64,000 bases of DNA from contig NZ_VTOW01000005.1 of assembly GCF_012184425.1 (NCBI RefSeq), positions 1 through 64,000 of the forward strand, written 5' to 3'. This DNA is from Candidatus Manganitrophus noduliformans. GTDB lineage: Bacteria; Nitrospirota; Nitrospiria; SBBL01; Manganitrophaceae. Below the pieces are notes generated by a model. The model worked only from the letters and a program-made list of their open reading frames with translations. It was not told where the DNA came from and ran no database searches. Made by a program: the position numbers and the translations under genes. Positions 7,211 to 15,221 of the stretch are shown in pieces (within the stretch, counting starts at the first letter, position 1; the number at the start of each line of letters is the position of its first letter).

Positions 7211-7861
7211 TCAGACGGCCCTCGCCGACGCCGCCTCGTTTTCCAATTCCAGATAACGCCGATGCGAAAAACTCTTCGCCACAATGGCGGCCCGGGTGGT
7301 GACCTGAAACTTCCTCATGATCTGCTTGACATGGTGCTTCACCGTATACTCCCCGATGTGCATACAGTTCGCCACCTCTTTATTCGTCATCCCATGCGAT
7401 AAAAGCTGAACCACCCTCTTTTCACGCGGGGTGAGTTTGATCGGCGCCTCGGACGGCGCCGACGCAGGGTCTTGGAAGACGCGCTCGATGAGAATCAGCA
7501 GCTGCGTAAAATCGGACTCATCCCGCCGCGGCTGCAGAAGAACGGGGCGGAAAAGATAAACGGCGCCGTCATGATGCCGGCAGACCCGCTCCCGGAGGGG
7601 TTCCGATTGTTTGAACGTGAGATAAAGCTCAAAAACGATTCCCCGGTTTTTTCCGGCGAGCCGATCCGTAATCTCTCGGGCCGCTCGGTTTTGATGGAGA
7701 ATCTCTCCTTCCCGATTCAAAAGGATAATCCCGGGCTCGATCCAGGGTGTCATGAGGGATTGCATCTCCCTCGCATCTTTCTCATTGAAGGGATTCGATC
7801 CGACTTGGGCTGGTTCCCGATCTCGATGGGCACGGACGGCAATCGGTAAGGAATGCATCAT
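7211..7861 (-). CDS. LuxR-family transcriptional regulator with PAS-like N-terminus
   Basis: Residues ~140-200 form a LuxR/GerE helix-turn-helix (LTPREKRVVQLLSHGMTNKE, then IGEYTVKHHVKQIMRKF). The first ~130 residues contain an EPGIILLNREGEILHQN segment typical of a PAS fold, so it may bind a small molecule or respond to redox. No receiver Asp is visible. It is a lone gene transcribed away from the tyrosinase, with 361 bases between them, and could act on that divergent region. Its 3 prime end abuts repeat copy C. Confidence 0.85.
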   Translation of the reverse strand: MMHSLPIAVRAHRDREPAQVGSNPFNEKDAREMQSLMTPWIEPGIILLNREGEILHQNRAAREITDRLAGKNRGIVFELYLTFKQSEPLRERVCRHHDGAVYLFRPVLLQPRRDESDFTQLLILIERVFQDPASAPSEAPIKLTPREKRVVQLLSHGMTNKEVANCMHIGEYTVKHHVKQIMRKFQVTTRAAIVAKSFSHRRYLELENEAASARAV

Positions 7862-8149
7862 GAACCTCTCGGCAAGACGTTTTCTATTGAAGTTCTTTCT
7901 GTCTCTTTTTCGCTAAGAGCAAAAAGAAGACCATCTTCAATTTCGGGTCATTGGAAGTTCTCCTGCTCGGAAGGGCGCAAAAGAAAGCGAAACCCCACCC
8001 GACCCGCGATCCAACCAGCGCCTCTTGACGGAGCCGATTGAATCGGCGAGGATACACTCTGTATCCTTTCAAGATCCTTCCACAGCGCTTTCCATCTTTC
8101 GTCTCACGGGATCGGTCGGTTCTCGCCCGTTCCACGTCGATCGCGTCCC

Positions 8150-8165
8150 CGGCACCGTCATTGCT
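8150..8165 (+). promoter_or_regulatory. sigma-54 type promoter before tyrosinase
   Basis: CGGCACCGTCATTGCT matches the -24/-12 consensus (GG, ten bases, GC; TTGCT at -12). Start of the coding region lies 58 bases downstream. No sigma-54 activator gene is adjacent. Apart from this site the stretch 7862-8222 holds no gene. Confidence 0.55.
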
Positions 8166-8222
8166 TTAGGAAAGATCCGCTGAGCAAAGGAATGCCAACC
8201 TCAAACCGACAAGGAGAAAGCG

Positions 8223-9488
8223 ATGCGTTACCGAAAAAATATCACCTGCCTGAGCGCCGACGAACTACACGACCTTCGGGAGGCCCTCGCCGGGATGTAT
8301 GCGCTGCCGGCGTCCAATCCGAACAGCTTCGCCAAACTGGCCGGCTTTCACGGCGGCCCGCCGACCGCTTATTGCCGCCACGGCGCGCCGGGCTTCTTCA
8401 CCTGGCATCGGGCTTATCTGATGGCGTTCGAGAACGCCCTCCGGTCGATCCGCTGTGATGTCACCCTCCCGTTCTGGGATTGGTCCTCGGGCCCGACGAC
8501 CGGGGTGCCGGAGCCGTGCCGCCATCCGACGTATGTGAACCGCTCGGGCGCCACGGTGGCGAACCCGCTCTACAGCGGAACGCGCTCGGGCGGGGGCAAG
8601 ACGGCGCGCCGGGCCGATATCGATACCACCGCCTATGATGATCTGGCGGCCACGGCCCAGACGGCGCTGACGGCGGCGACCTTTACCTCCTTCCAGAACC
8701 AGATCAACGGCGTCCACGGCTCGGTGCATGTTCGCACCGGCGGCGACATGGGCTCGGTGCCGACGGCGTCGTACGACCCGATCTTCTATCTGCATCATGC
8801 AAATGTCGATCGGCTCTGGGCGCAGTGGCAGGCGAGCCATCCGGGGGCGCTGCCGGCCTCCGAAGCGACGTTCGCCCTCGAACCGTTCAACCGCCCCTTC
8901 ACCCTTCAGTGGCAGACCGGCACCGACGTCGAATCGACGGCGGCGCTCGGCTATCAGTATCGCCGCTTCTGTCTGATCTTCCCGCCGATCCGGATTTGGG
9001 AGCTGGTCGCGATCGAATGGCCCTGGACGATCCGGGAGCAGATGACGTCGGCCCGCCTGTTGATCAAGAGCACACAGATGCAGAAGAGGCCGATGGAGAT
9101 CCGAGCGTTTCTCAACCAGCCGGAGGCGAATGCCGGGACGAAAACCGCCGGTAATCCGGCCTTCGCCGGCGCGGTCGGATTCCTCGGCCATGGCGAGGGG
9201 ACGCGGCACGATCATTCGACGGAAGCATGCCGGGAGTGCGCCCAGCTTGGGCACACGCACAAACATGCCGATCATGCCCACGATCATTCGGACCATCCTC
9301 ATTCCGAGCAAGCGGGGAGAGGGGGGGAAGAACGGATGGATGTGGAGATCGATTTGACCCGTGCGCTTCGAGGGGGGGACCGCAAGAACGAGAAGGTGTC
9401 GCTGAAGCTGGTGGCCGTCGACATCCACGGCAATGAGGCGGCCGCGGGAGAGGTCGCTGTCGAGGAGATGGAACTCGTCGTGGAATAG
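8223..9488 (+). CDS. tyrosinase/polyphenol oxidase, type-3 copper enzyme
   Basis: The 421-residue protein has both copper sites: CuA with His43, His53 and His62 (GFHGG, CRHGAPGFFTWHRAYL) and CuB with His165, His169 and His191/192 (NGVHGSVHV, DPIFYLHHANVDRLWAQW). Cys51 is two residues before His53, the spacing that forms a Cys-His thioether in some family members. It oxidises phenols or catechols to quinones with O2. There is no signal peptide. Residues 323-360 contain eleven His plus Cys336 and Cys339, an unusual insert before the C-terminal beta domain. AAGGAGAAAGCG precedes the ATG. Confidence 0.93.
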   Translation: MRYRKNITCLSADELHDLREALAGMYALPASNPNSFAKLAGFHGGPPTAYCRHGAPGFFTWHRAYLMAFENALRSIRCDVTLPFWDWSSGPTTGVPEPCRHPTYVNRSGATVANPLYSGTRSGGGKTARRADIDTTAYDDLAATAQTALTAATFTSFQNQINGVHGSVHVRTGGDMGSVPTASYDPIFYLHHANVDRLWAQWQASHPGALPASEATFALEPFNRPFTLQWQTGTDVESTAALGYQYRRFCLIFPPIRIWELVAIEWPWTIREQMTSARLLIKSTQMQKRPMEIRAFLNQPEANAGTKTAGNPAFAGAVGFLGHGEGTRHDHSTEACRECAQLGHTHKHADHAHDHSDHPHSEQAGRGGEERMDVEIDLTRALRGGDRKNEKVSLKLVAVDIHGNEAAAGEVAVEEMELVVE

Positions 9489-9504
9489 GGGCGGGTTGGT
9501 CGAT

Positions 9505-9533
9505 GTAGGGGCAGGTTTGAACCCTGCCCCTAC
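9505..9533. repeat. GTAGGGGC palindrome, copy 1
   Basis: A 29-base palindrome bounded by GTAGGGGCAGG and CCTGCCCCTAC around TTTGAAC lies just after the tyrosinase. It is a variant of the repeats at 15186, 17176, 18286 and 19629. It may act as a transcription-end hairpin and is REP-like. Confidence 0.7.
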
Positions 9534-9658
9534 ACCACCCGCCGATCCGGCATCATCCTCTTCAAAAGAAACTTGACTTCTTTTCCGCTTCGCTTTAACC
9601 TGCCGTCTTATCCACTCATGATGAACATACCACAGCGGCCGGGGAGGCGCGGCATCCG

Positions 9659-9871
9659 ATGGAATTCCTCATTGTGAAATTCGATGAAGAGCGGGACGTG
9701 TTGATCGATGAAGTCAATCAAGGGAAGACCGGCGAGCTGATCGAGCTGTCGGCGGGGACCTACACCGTTTCGTTGGACGGGGAGGAAGATTTCACGCCGA
9801 AGACGAAGAAGATCAAGCTGAAGAAAACCTCGCCGATCAAACCGATGGAGGTTACCTTTGAGAGAGCATAA
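9659..9871 (+). CDS. small beta-rich protein coupled to patatin gene
   Basis: The 70-residue product has no signal peptide and reads like a single beta domain (AGTYTVSLDGEEDFTPKTK resembles PEGA-type strands). I have seen such short proteins in front of patatin-like genes but cannot name a function. Its last 14 bases overlap the TTG start of the downstream gene, and the ribosome site for that gene (GGAGG at 9847-9851) lies inside it, so translation of the two is coupled. Confidence 0.6.
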   Translation: MEFLIVKFDEERDVLIDEVNQGKTGELIELSAGTYTVSLDGEEDFTPKTKKIKLKKTSPIKPMEVTFERA

Positions 9872-11264
9872 AGAGATCGTCCGGATCGTTGCCTTCATCG
9901 CTTTGTTTCTCTTTTCCCAAACCGGCTGCGCCCACCACCTGGTGAACGACCGGCTTGCCGAGTATCAGCCCGACGCGGGCTACCGCTTCAAGAACCTGAC
10001 CGACGACGGCAACAGCGACGCCCTCTTCGTCGCGGTCGCCTTTTCCGGGGGAGGGACCCGGGCGGCGGCGCTCTCTTACGGCGTGATGAAAGCGTTGTCG
10101 GAAACCGAGATCGCCTGGCAGGGAAAGACGAAGCGGCTGGTCGAGGAGATCGATCTGATCTCGACCATCTCGGGCGGCTCTTTCACCGGAGGGTATTACG
10201 CCCTCTTCGGAGACCGGATCTTCACCGATTTCGAGCGGAAGTTCCTGAAGCGGGACATCGAAGGGGAGTTGACAGGCCTGCTGCGGCGGCCGACCAATTG
10301 GTTCCGCCTCGCCTCTTTCCATTTCGACCGGATCGACCTCGCCGCCGAACACTACCACCGGACCGTCTTCGAAGAGAAAACCTTCGGCGATCTGCTCGCC
10401 CGCAACCGCCGTCCCTTCGTCGTGATCAACGCCACCAACATGTCTCTGGGGGACCGGTTCGAGTTCACACAGGACCAGTTCGACTTTTTAGGCTCGGATC
10501 TCTCCTCCTACCCCGTGGCGCGGGCGGTGGCCGCCTCCTCCGCCTTTCCGTTTCTCCTCAGCCCGATCACCCTGAACAACCACCCGGCGCCGTCCAACTA
10601 TCGGACCCCTCCCTGGGTGGAAAACGCCATGGAGGATTATGAGCTCAATCGCCGCCGGTTCATGCGGGCCAAGATGTTGAAGACATATGAAGACAAAGAC
10701 GGGCATCCCTACACCCATCTGCTCGACGGGGGGTTGGCCGACAACATCGGGCTGCGGCATGTGATCGATTCGGTCCGGGACGGAGGAATCCGTCAGATGA
10801 TGAATCAAGAGAAGATCGAGAAATTCGTCGCCGTCATCGTCAACGCGAAAACGAGTCCGCCCCAGGAGATCGATCAAAAAGAAGACGCCCCCCATCTACT
10901 GGACGTGGCGGTGAAGACGGCGACGATTTCGATGGACAACTACTCGTTTGAAACGATCGAGCTGATGAAAGATGTGAAAGAAGCGCGGGAGCAGGCGCAG
11001 CGAGCGATTGAAGATTGCCAGGGGCTTCTCGCGGAGAGCTGTCCCCTGGCGCCCCGCCTTCCCGCGTTGAAGCAGATGGATTTTTACATTATCGAGGTCA
11101 GCTTTGAGAGCATCGACGATCCGAAAGAGCGCGAATGGTTCTTAAGCCTTCCGACCAATTTTTCCCTGAAGCCGGCCGTTGTCGACAGGTTGATTGAAAA
11201 GGGGGGCGCGTTGCTTAAAAATTCGGAAGAGTTCCAACGCCTGATTGAAGAGCTTCCCCAATAG
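9858..11264 (+). CDS. patatin-like phospholipase lipoprotein
   Basis: The 468-residue product begins with a lipoprotein signal (hydrophobic 9-20, SQTGC with Cys24). The patatin fold shows oxyanion loop SGGGTR (63-68), nucleophile Ser108 in ISGGSFTGG, and the Asp290-Gly-Gly dyad partner in LLDGGLADN. Such enzymes cleave acyl esters of phospholipids; here it would act on the periplasmic side, anchored to a membrane. The TTG start is supported by GGAGG six bases upstream and by the position of the signal peptide. Length is larger than minimal patatins, with an insert near residues 230-285 and a helical C-terminal part. Confidence 0.9.
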   Translation: MREHKEIVRIVAFIALFLFSQTGCAHHLVNDRLAEYQPDAGYRFKNLTDDGNSDALFVAVAFSGGGTRAAALSYGVMKALSETEIAWQGKTKRLVEEIDLISTISGGSFTGGYYALFGDRIFTDFERKFLKRDIEGELTGLLRRPTNWFRLASFHFDRIDLAAEHYHRTVFEEKTFGDLLARNRRPFVVINATNMSLGDRFEFTQDQFDFLGSDLSSYPVARAVAASSAFPFLLSPITLNNHPAPSNYRTPPWVENAMEDYELNRRRFMRAKMLKTYEDKDGHPYTHLLDGGLADNIGLRHVIDSVRDGGIRQMMNQEKIEKFVAVIVNAKTSPPQEIDQKEDAPHLLDVAVKTATISMDNYSFETIELMKDVKEAREQAQRAIEDCQGLLAESCPLAPRLPALKQMDFYIIEVSFESIDDPKEREWFLSLPTNFSLKPAVVDRLIEKGGALLKNSEEFQRLIEELPQ

Positions 11265-11287
11265 ATCAGTCAGGAAAAGGAGGAAAT

Positions 11288-11743
11288 ATGCGTTCGAGAT
11301 TTTTTCCCGGAGTATGGATCGTCTTCGCCGTTCTCGCCCCGACCGGGGCATGGGCCGAGAACACGGCGCAGGAGGCGGCCAACAAGAAAATGGTGCTCGA
11401 ATTCTACGACCGTGTGCTGAACCAAAAAGACGCCGACGCCGCTGCCGAATACATCGGTCAGAAATACATCCAGCATAATCCGATGGTTCCAGACGGGATC
11501 GAAGCGCTGCAGGCGTTCGTCCGGAAGAACAAAGCGGAGTTCCCGAACGCCCGCTATGAGGTCAAACGCGCCTTCGCGGATGGCGATTACGTCATCCTCC
11601 ATGTCCATGCCAAACGATCGCCGGAAGAGCGGGGGGCCGCCATCGTCGATATCTTCCGTCTCGAAAAGGGGAAGATCGTGGAGCATTGGGACGTCATTCA
11701 GCCGATTCCGGAAAAGACGGCGAACCCGAACGGAATGTTCTGA
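11288..11743 (+). CDS. secreted SnoaL-like (NTF2-fold) protein
   Basis: A signal peptide (residues 1-23, cleavage after AWA) precedes a ~125-residue NTF2-like domain with the SnoaL signs NKKMVLEFYDRVLNQKDADA, YIQHNPMVPDG and IVDIFRLEKGKIVEHWDVIQ. Enzymes of this fold include polyketide cyclases and many of unknown substrate; secreted single-domain versions are common and uncharacterised. AAAAGGAGG is seven bases before the ATG. It follows the patatin gene by 23 bases and may share its transcript. Confidence 0.85.
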   Translation: MRSRFFPGVWIVFAVLAPTGAWAENTAQEAANKKMVLEFYDRVLNQKDADAAAEYIGQKYIQHNPMVPDGIEALQAFVRKNKAEFPNARYEVKRAFADGDYVILHVHAKRSPEERGAAIVDIFRLEKGKIVEHWDVIQPIPEKTANPNGMF

Positions 11744-11775
11744 CGAAACACCCGATCAAAGGAAAGCGCTTCTGA

Positions 11776-12360
11776 TTAAGGCCGAATGATCGTTACCTTG
11801 GTCATGACCACCGGGGTGGCCGGCCTGTCACTGGAATCCCGGGGGACATTTGCAATCGCGTTCACGACCGATTGTCCCGAGGTCACCTGGCCGAAAATCG
11901 TATGCTTGTCATTAAGATGGGACTGGGGCGCGCCGTCTAAAATAAAAAACTGACTTCCGTTGGTGTCCGGACCCGAATTGGCCATGCCGACCCGCCCGAC
12001 CCGGTCGAATTTCAAACCGGAAGAAAACTCGTCTTCAAACGTGTAGCCGGGGCCGCCGCTGCCGGTCCCGGTCGGATCACCCCCCTGAATCATAAAACCG
12101 GGAATCACCCGGTGGAAAATAACCCCGTCGTAAAACGGCTCCGTCGCCGGGGGTTTGGTCCCCTCGGCGAGGCCGATAAAATTGGCGACTGCGATCGGCG
12201 CTTCGTCCTCGAAGAGCTCGATCACGATCTCTCCCAGGGTCGTTTCGATTTTCGCCGAAGGGTTCGAATTTCCGCCGCTCGATGAACCGCCGCCCCCGCC
12301 GCCGCATCCGATGATCAAGCCAAGAGAGATGAAAAAGAAAGCCAAAAAAATACGCCGCAT
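11776..12360 (-). CDS. cyclophilin-type peptidyl-prolyl isomerase lipoprotein
   Basis: The signal peptide ends in LGLIIGC, a lipobox with Cys19, followed by a Gly/Ser linker (about residues 20-35). The catalytic domain shows FHRVIPGFMIQGGDPTG, a conserved ...GPDTNGSQFFI block and LNDKHTIFGQV, where His replaces the Trp that confers cyclosporin binding in eukaryotic forms, as usual in bacteria. It catalyses proline isomerisation of periplasmic or outer-membrane proteins. It converges with the SnoaL-like gene and is monocistronic. Confidence 0.93.
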   Translation of the reverse strand: MRRIFLAFFFISLGLIIGCGGGGGGSSSGGNSNPSAKIETTLGEIVIELFEDEAPIAVANFIGLAEGTKPPATEPFYDGVIFHRVIPGFMIQGGDPTGTGSGGPGYTFEDEFSSGLKFDRVGRVGMANSGPDTNGSQFFILDGAPQSHLNDKHTIFGQVTSGQSVVNAIANVPRDSSDRPATPVVMTKVTIIRP

Positions 12361-12477
12361 AAATTCCTCCAGGGTAAAAATGATTTATCTTCTATGGAGG
12401 TGAGTATATCATTGAAAATCGGTTTTTAAAGGGGGCGATGCTCTGAATGGATTGTGGAAGCAGGGGGGAGAGAAGGG

Positions 12478-14019
12478 TCAGGCGCGGGGGGCGGCCGCGG
12501 CGCGTTCGGCTTCTTGCTGTATCCGGAGGCGCTCGGCCTTCGATTCCTCAATCACCCGCTCCAGGACATCGTCGTCGACCATCGTGAGCTGCGCCGCCGC
12601 GTCTTTCAGCGCGCCATGTTCCACCGCGCGCGACATCACTTCGGCCTTGGTCTGTCCTTTCTTTTTCCCGAGGAACGGCTTGACGATCAGATAGAGGACA
12701 TCACGCAGCGGCATAAAGCGCAAGAAGCGGCGGAGCAGGGTGAGGATCTGGATCGGGTAATGGGTCAGCTTGTAAACAAAGAGCCGACGCAGGCCGGCGG
12801 TCCGCTCGTCGTTGATCACCGGGCCGGGCAGACAGGTCGGATCGATCTCGGAGCATTTGAAGTACTTATACCAATCGGCGGCGTCGTTGACCAGCCCGCG
12901 CTCGACATATTCCTTCCACAACGGTGTCCCGCGGTAGACGCAGAGGCGGTTGAAGCCGAAGGTGTCCAACCGAAGCCGCGACGCAAAATCAAACGTCGCC
13001 CGCATATCCTCCACCGTCTCGCCCGGGCTGCCGACGACGAAGAAGCCGTGGACGATCTCGATCCCGGCCTTCTTGGCGGTCGTCACCGCCGACTCGACCT
13101 CTTCGAGCGTTTGTTCCTTCTTTAGTCGGTCGAGGATCTTCTGGCTGCCGCTCTCGATCCCGAACATGATCGTCCGGCAATGCGCCTTGGCCATGATGGG
13201 GAAGAGGTGCTGGCAGACCGAATCGACCCGCCCCTCCACCCCCCACTCGATGGTGATTTTCTCGTCGATGAGGCCCTGGCAGATCGCCTCGATCCGCTTC
13301 GCCTTCAGCAGAAAATGATCGTCGACGAAGTAGACCGCCCCGTAGCCGAGCTCCTGAAGGTACTTGAACTCCTTCACCACATGCTCCGCGCTGCGGAAGC
13401 GCCACTTGCCGTCGTTGAAGATCGGAATGTCGCAAAAGACGCACGGCCAGGGACAGCCGCGCGAGGTCTGCATCGTCGTGAAGCGTTCCATCGAGAGGAC
13501 CGCCGGCACGTCGAGCGGCATCGACTCGATAAAGTCGAGCGGCAGGCTCTCGCGGTCGGGGAACGGCCATTGATCGAGATGGCGCTCCGTCTCCCGGTTC
13601 GGATTGTTGATCACCCGTCCCTCTTTCGCCCAGGTCAACCCCAACACCCCCTCGGGATTGTCCAGGTTTGACACCAGATCAAGAATCAGCTGCTCGCCGT
13701 CGCCCCGGCAGACGAAGTCGACCTCGGGACATTGCATCTTCACCAGTCCCGCGTTGAGGGAGGCGAAGACGCCGCCGAAGGCGAGGCGGACGGTCGAATC
13801 GACGGCGCGGATCTGGCGCGCCATGATCTTTGCGTAGGGATAGCTGGTGGTGCTGAGAAAGCTCATCCCGACAAGGTGAGGTCTCTGCCGGCGGATTTCC
13901 TCAATGATGACTTCGTTGGGGGTTTCCGGATTGGCCTGATCGAACATGACGCACTCGTGGCCGGCTTCCTTGAGCACGGCGGAGAGCGACATAATCCCGA
14001 TGGGGGGAAATCCCATCAC
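12478..14019 (-). CDS. B12-binding radical SAM protein
   Basis: The 513-residue product has an N-terminal cobalamin-binding-like domain (VGMSFLSTTSYPYAKIMARQ; GGVFASLN; ending near residue 140) and a radical SAM domain with the cluster motif SRGCPWPCVFC (CxxxCxxC). A helical C-terminal part includes a hydrophobic stretch. Such enzymes often methylate or rearrange unactivated carbons, for example in lipid or hopanoid modification; the substrate cannot be told. The usual N-terminal strand (RVFLIHIRD) lies just upstream in frame, without a normal start codon; see the findings for a likely frameshift at 14114-14127. Confidence 0.88.
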   Translation of the reverse strand: MMGFPPIGIMSLSAVLKEAGHECVMFDQANPETPNEVIIEEIRRQRPHLVGMSFLSTTSYPYAKIMARQIRAVDSTVRLAFGGVFASLNAGLVKMQCPEVDFVCRGDGEQLILDLVSNLDNPEGVLGLTWAKEGRVINNPNRETERHLDQWPFPDRESLPLDFIESMPLDVPAVLSMERFTTMQTSRGCPWPCVFCDIPIFNDGKWRFRSAEHVVKEFKYLQELGYGAVYFVDDHFLLKAKRIEAICQGLIDEKITIEWGVEGRVDSVCQHLFPIMAKAHCRTIMFGIESGSQKILDRLKKEQTLEEVESAVTTAKKAGIEIVHGFFVVGSPGETVEDMRATFDFASRLRLDTFGFNRLCVYRGTPLWKEYVERGLVNDAADWYKYFKCSEIDPTCLPGPVINDERTAGLRRLFVYKLTHYPIQILTLLRRFLRFMPLRDVLYLIVKPFLGKKKGQTKAEVMSRAVEHGALKDAAAQLTMVDDDVLERVIEESKAERLRIQQEAERAAAAPRA

Positions 14020-14409
14020 GCGGATATTGCCGTTCTTGGCGCGGGTGGCGGCCGGGAGGGCGTAAAACTGCGGATCGCGGATATGGATTAGGAAGACGCG
14101 GATAGGGGACTCGCTTCTTTTAAGAGGGTGCGTTGCGGGAGGCCGCTCACGAGTCGGTATGGGGTTGCGTTTAAATTATCCATCGTGCGGCCAGGATACC
14201 AGGGAGGTTTCTATCTGTCAACGTGAATCTGTGGTGTCGAGTTTCCTAGCCGATAACCCGTAACATTCTTTCTCCTGATTAAAATACGAGGGAAAGAGAG
14301 AATCGGTTCATTCGGAATCCGGCCTCGAGTTAGAAAACGATTTTTTATCCCGATGTGTTTGACAGCAGACTTCTAATCTCTTATTCTCACGAAAAAGGAG
14401 CGACACGCT

Positions 14410-15189
14410 TTGAACATCATCGAAATCGAAAACGCCGATATTTACCAAGGCGCAAACCAGGTCTTCTCCGATCTTTCGCTTCAGATCGCCGCCGGCTGTC
14501 AAACGGCCATCCTCGGCCCGAACGGGGCGGGAAAGTCGACCCTCCTTAAACTCCTCTCCGGCGAGATCCGGGCCGCTTCTCACAAGGGGAGCGTCCGGCT
14601 CTTCGGACGGGAGCAGTGGAATCTCTGGGAAGTCCGCGGACAGCTCGGCATCGTCTCCCACGACTTGCAGCGCGATTATATGCGTTCCGTCCGGGGCGGG
14701 GAGGTGATCCTTTCCGGATTTTATTCGAGCATCGGCCTCTACGGCCATCAGGCGTTCAACGACGCGCAGCGGAAGCGGGCGGAAGAGGTGATGGACCGGC
14801 TTGGGATTGCGGCGTTGCAGGAGCGGCGGTTCGCCGAGATATCGGCCGGCGAGCAGCGGCGCTTTCTGCTCGGCCGCGCGCTTGTGCACGATCCGGGGGC
14901 GCTGGTCCTCGACGAGCCGACGAGCGGCCTCGACCTGCGCGCCTGCTTTCAATATCTCGACCTGGTCCGGGATCTGATCCGGCGGGGAAAAACGATGCTC
15001 CTCGTGACCCATCACCTCCACGAGATCCCCCCCGAGGTGGAGCGGGTCATTCTCCTCAAAACGGGGAAGGTGATCGCCGATGGAAAGAAAGCGGATCTGC
15101 TCACCGGCGAGCGGCTGACCGCGCTGTTCGACACACCGGTCAGACTCGCGCAGGCGAATGGCTGGTATCAGGCCCTTCCGGCATGGTAG
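14410..15189 (+). CDS. ABC transporter ATP-binding protein, ModF/PhrA-like
   Basis: The 259-residue protein has Walker A GPNGAGKST, signature EISAGEQRRFLLGRAL and Walker B ALVLDEPTSGLD. The H-loop is VTHHLHEIPPE. The TTG start has AAGGAG about ten bases upstream and is the first methionine-type codon in front of IIEIENADIYQGANQVF. No permease gene lies nearby, which fits the ModF/PhrA type of soluble ABC protein, but it could also serve an unlinked permease. It ends three bases into a GTAGGGGC palindrome. Confidence 0.88.
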   Translation: MNIIEIENADIYQGANQVFSDLSLQIAAGCQTAILGPNGAGKSTLLKLLSGEIRAASHKGSVRLFGREQWNLWEVRGQLGIVSHDLQRDYMRSVRGGEVILSGFYSSIGLYGHQAFNDAQRKRAEEVMDRLGIAALQERRFAEISAGEQRRFLLGRALVHDPGALVLDEPTSGLDLRACFQYLDLVRDLIRRGKTMLLVTHHLHEIPPEVERVILLKTGKVIADGKKADLLTGERLTALFDTPVRLAQANGWYQALPAW

Positions 15190-15214
15190 GGGCGGGTTTG
15201 AAACCCGCCCCTAC
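15186..15214. repeat. GTAGGGGC palindrome, copy 2
   Basis: A perfect 29-base palindrome: GTAGGGGCGGGTTT then AAACCCGCCCCTAC around a central G/A pair. It overlaps the stop codon of the ABC gene and lies between two convergent genes, so a transcription-end role is plausible. Confidence 0.75.
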
Positions 15215-15221
15215 ATCTTTA

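Noticed and set aside
8265-9428. Long minus-strand frame of 387 codons under tyrosinase
   Set aside because: It is a shadow of the tyrosinase in GC-rich DNA; no motif and Arg/Pro-rich.
14308-15021. Minus-strand frame of 237 codons under the ABC gene
   Set aside because: A shadow of the ATP-binding protein; no support of its own.
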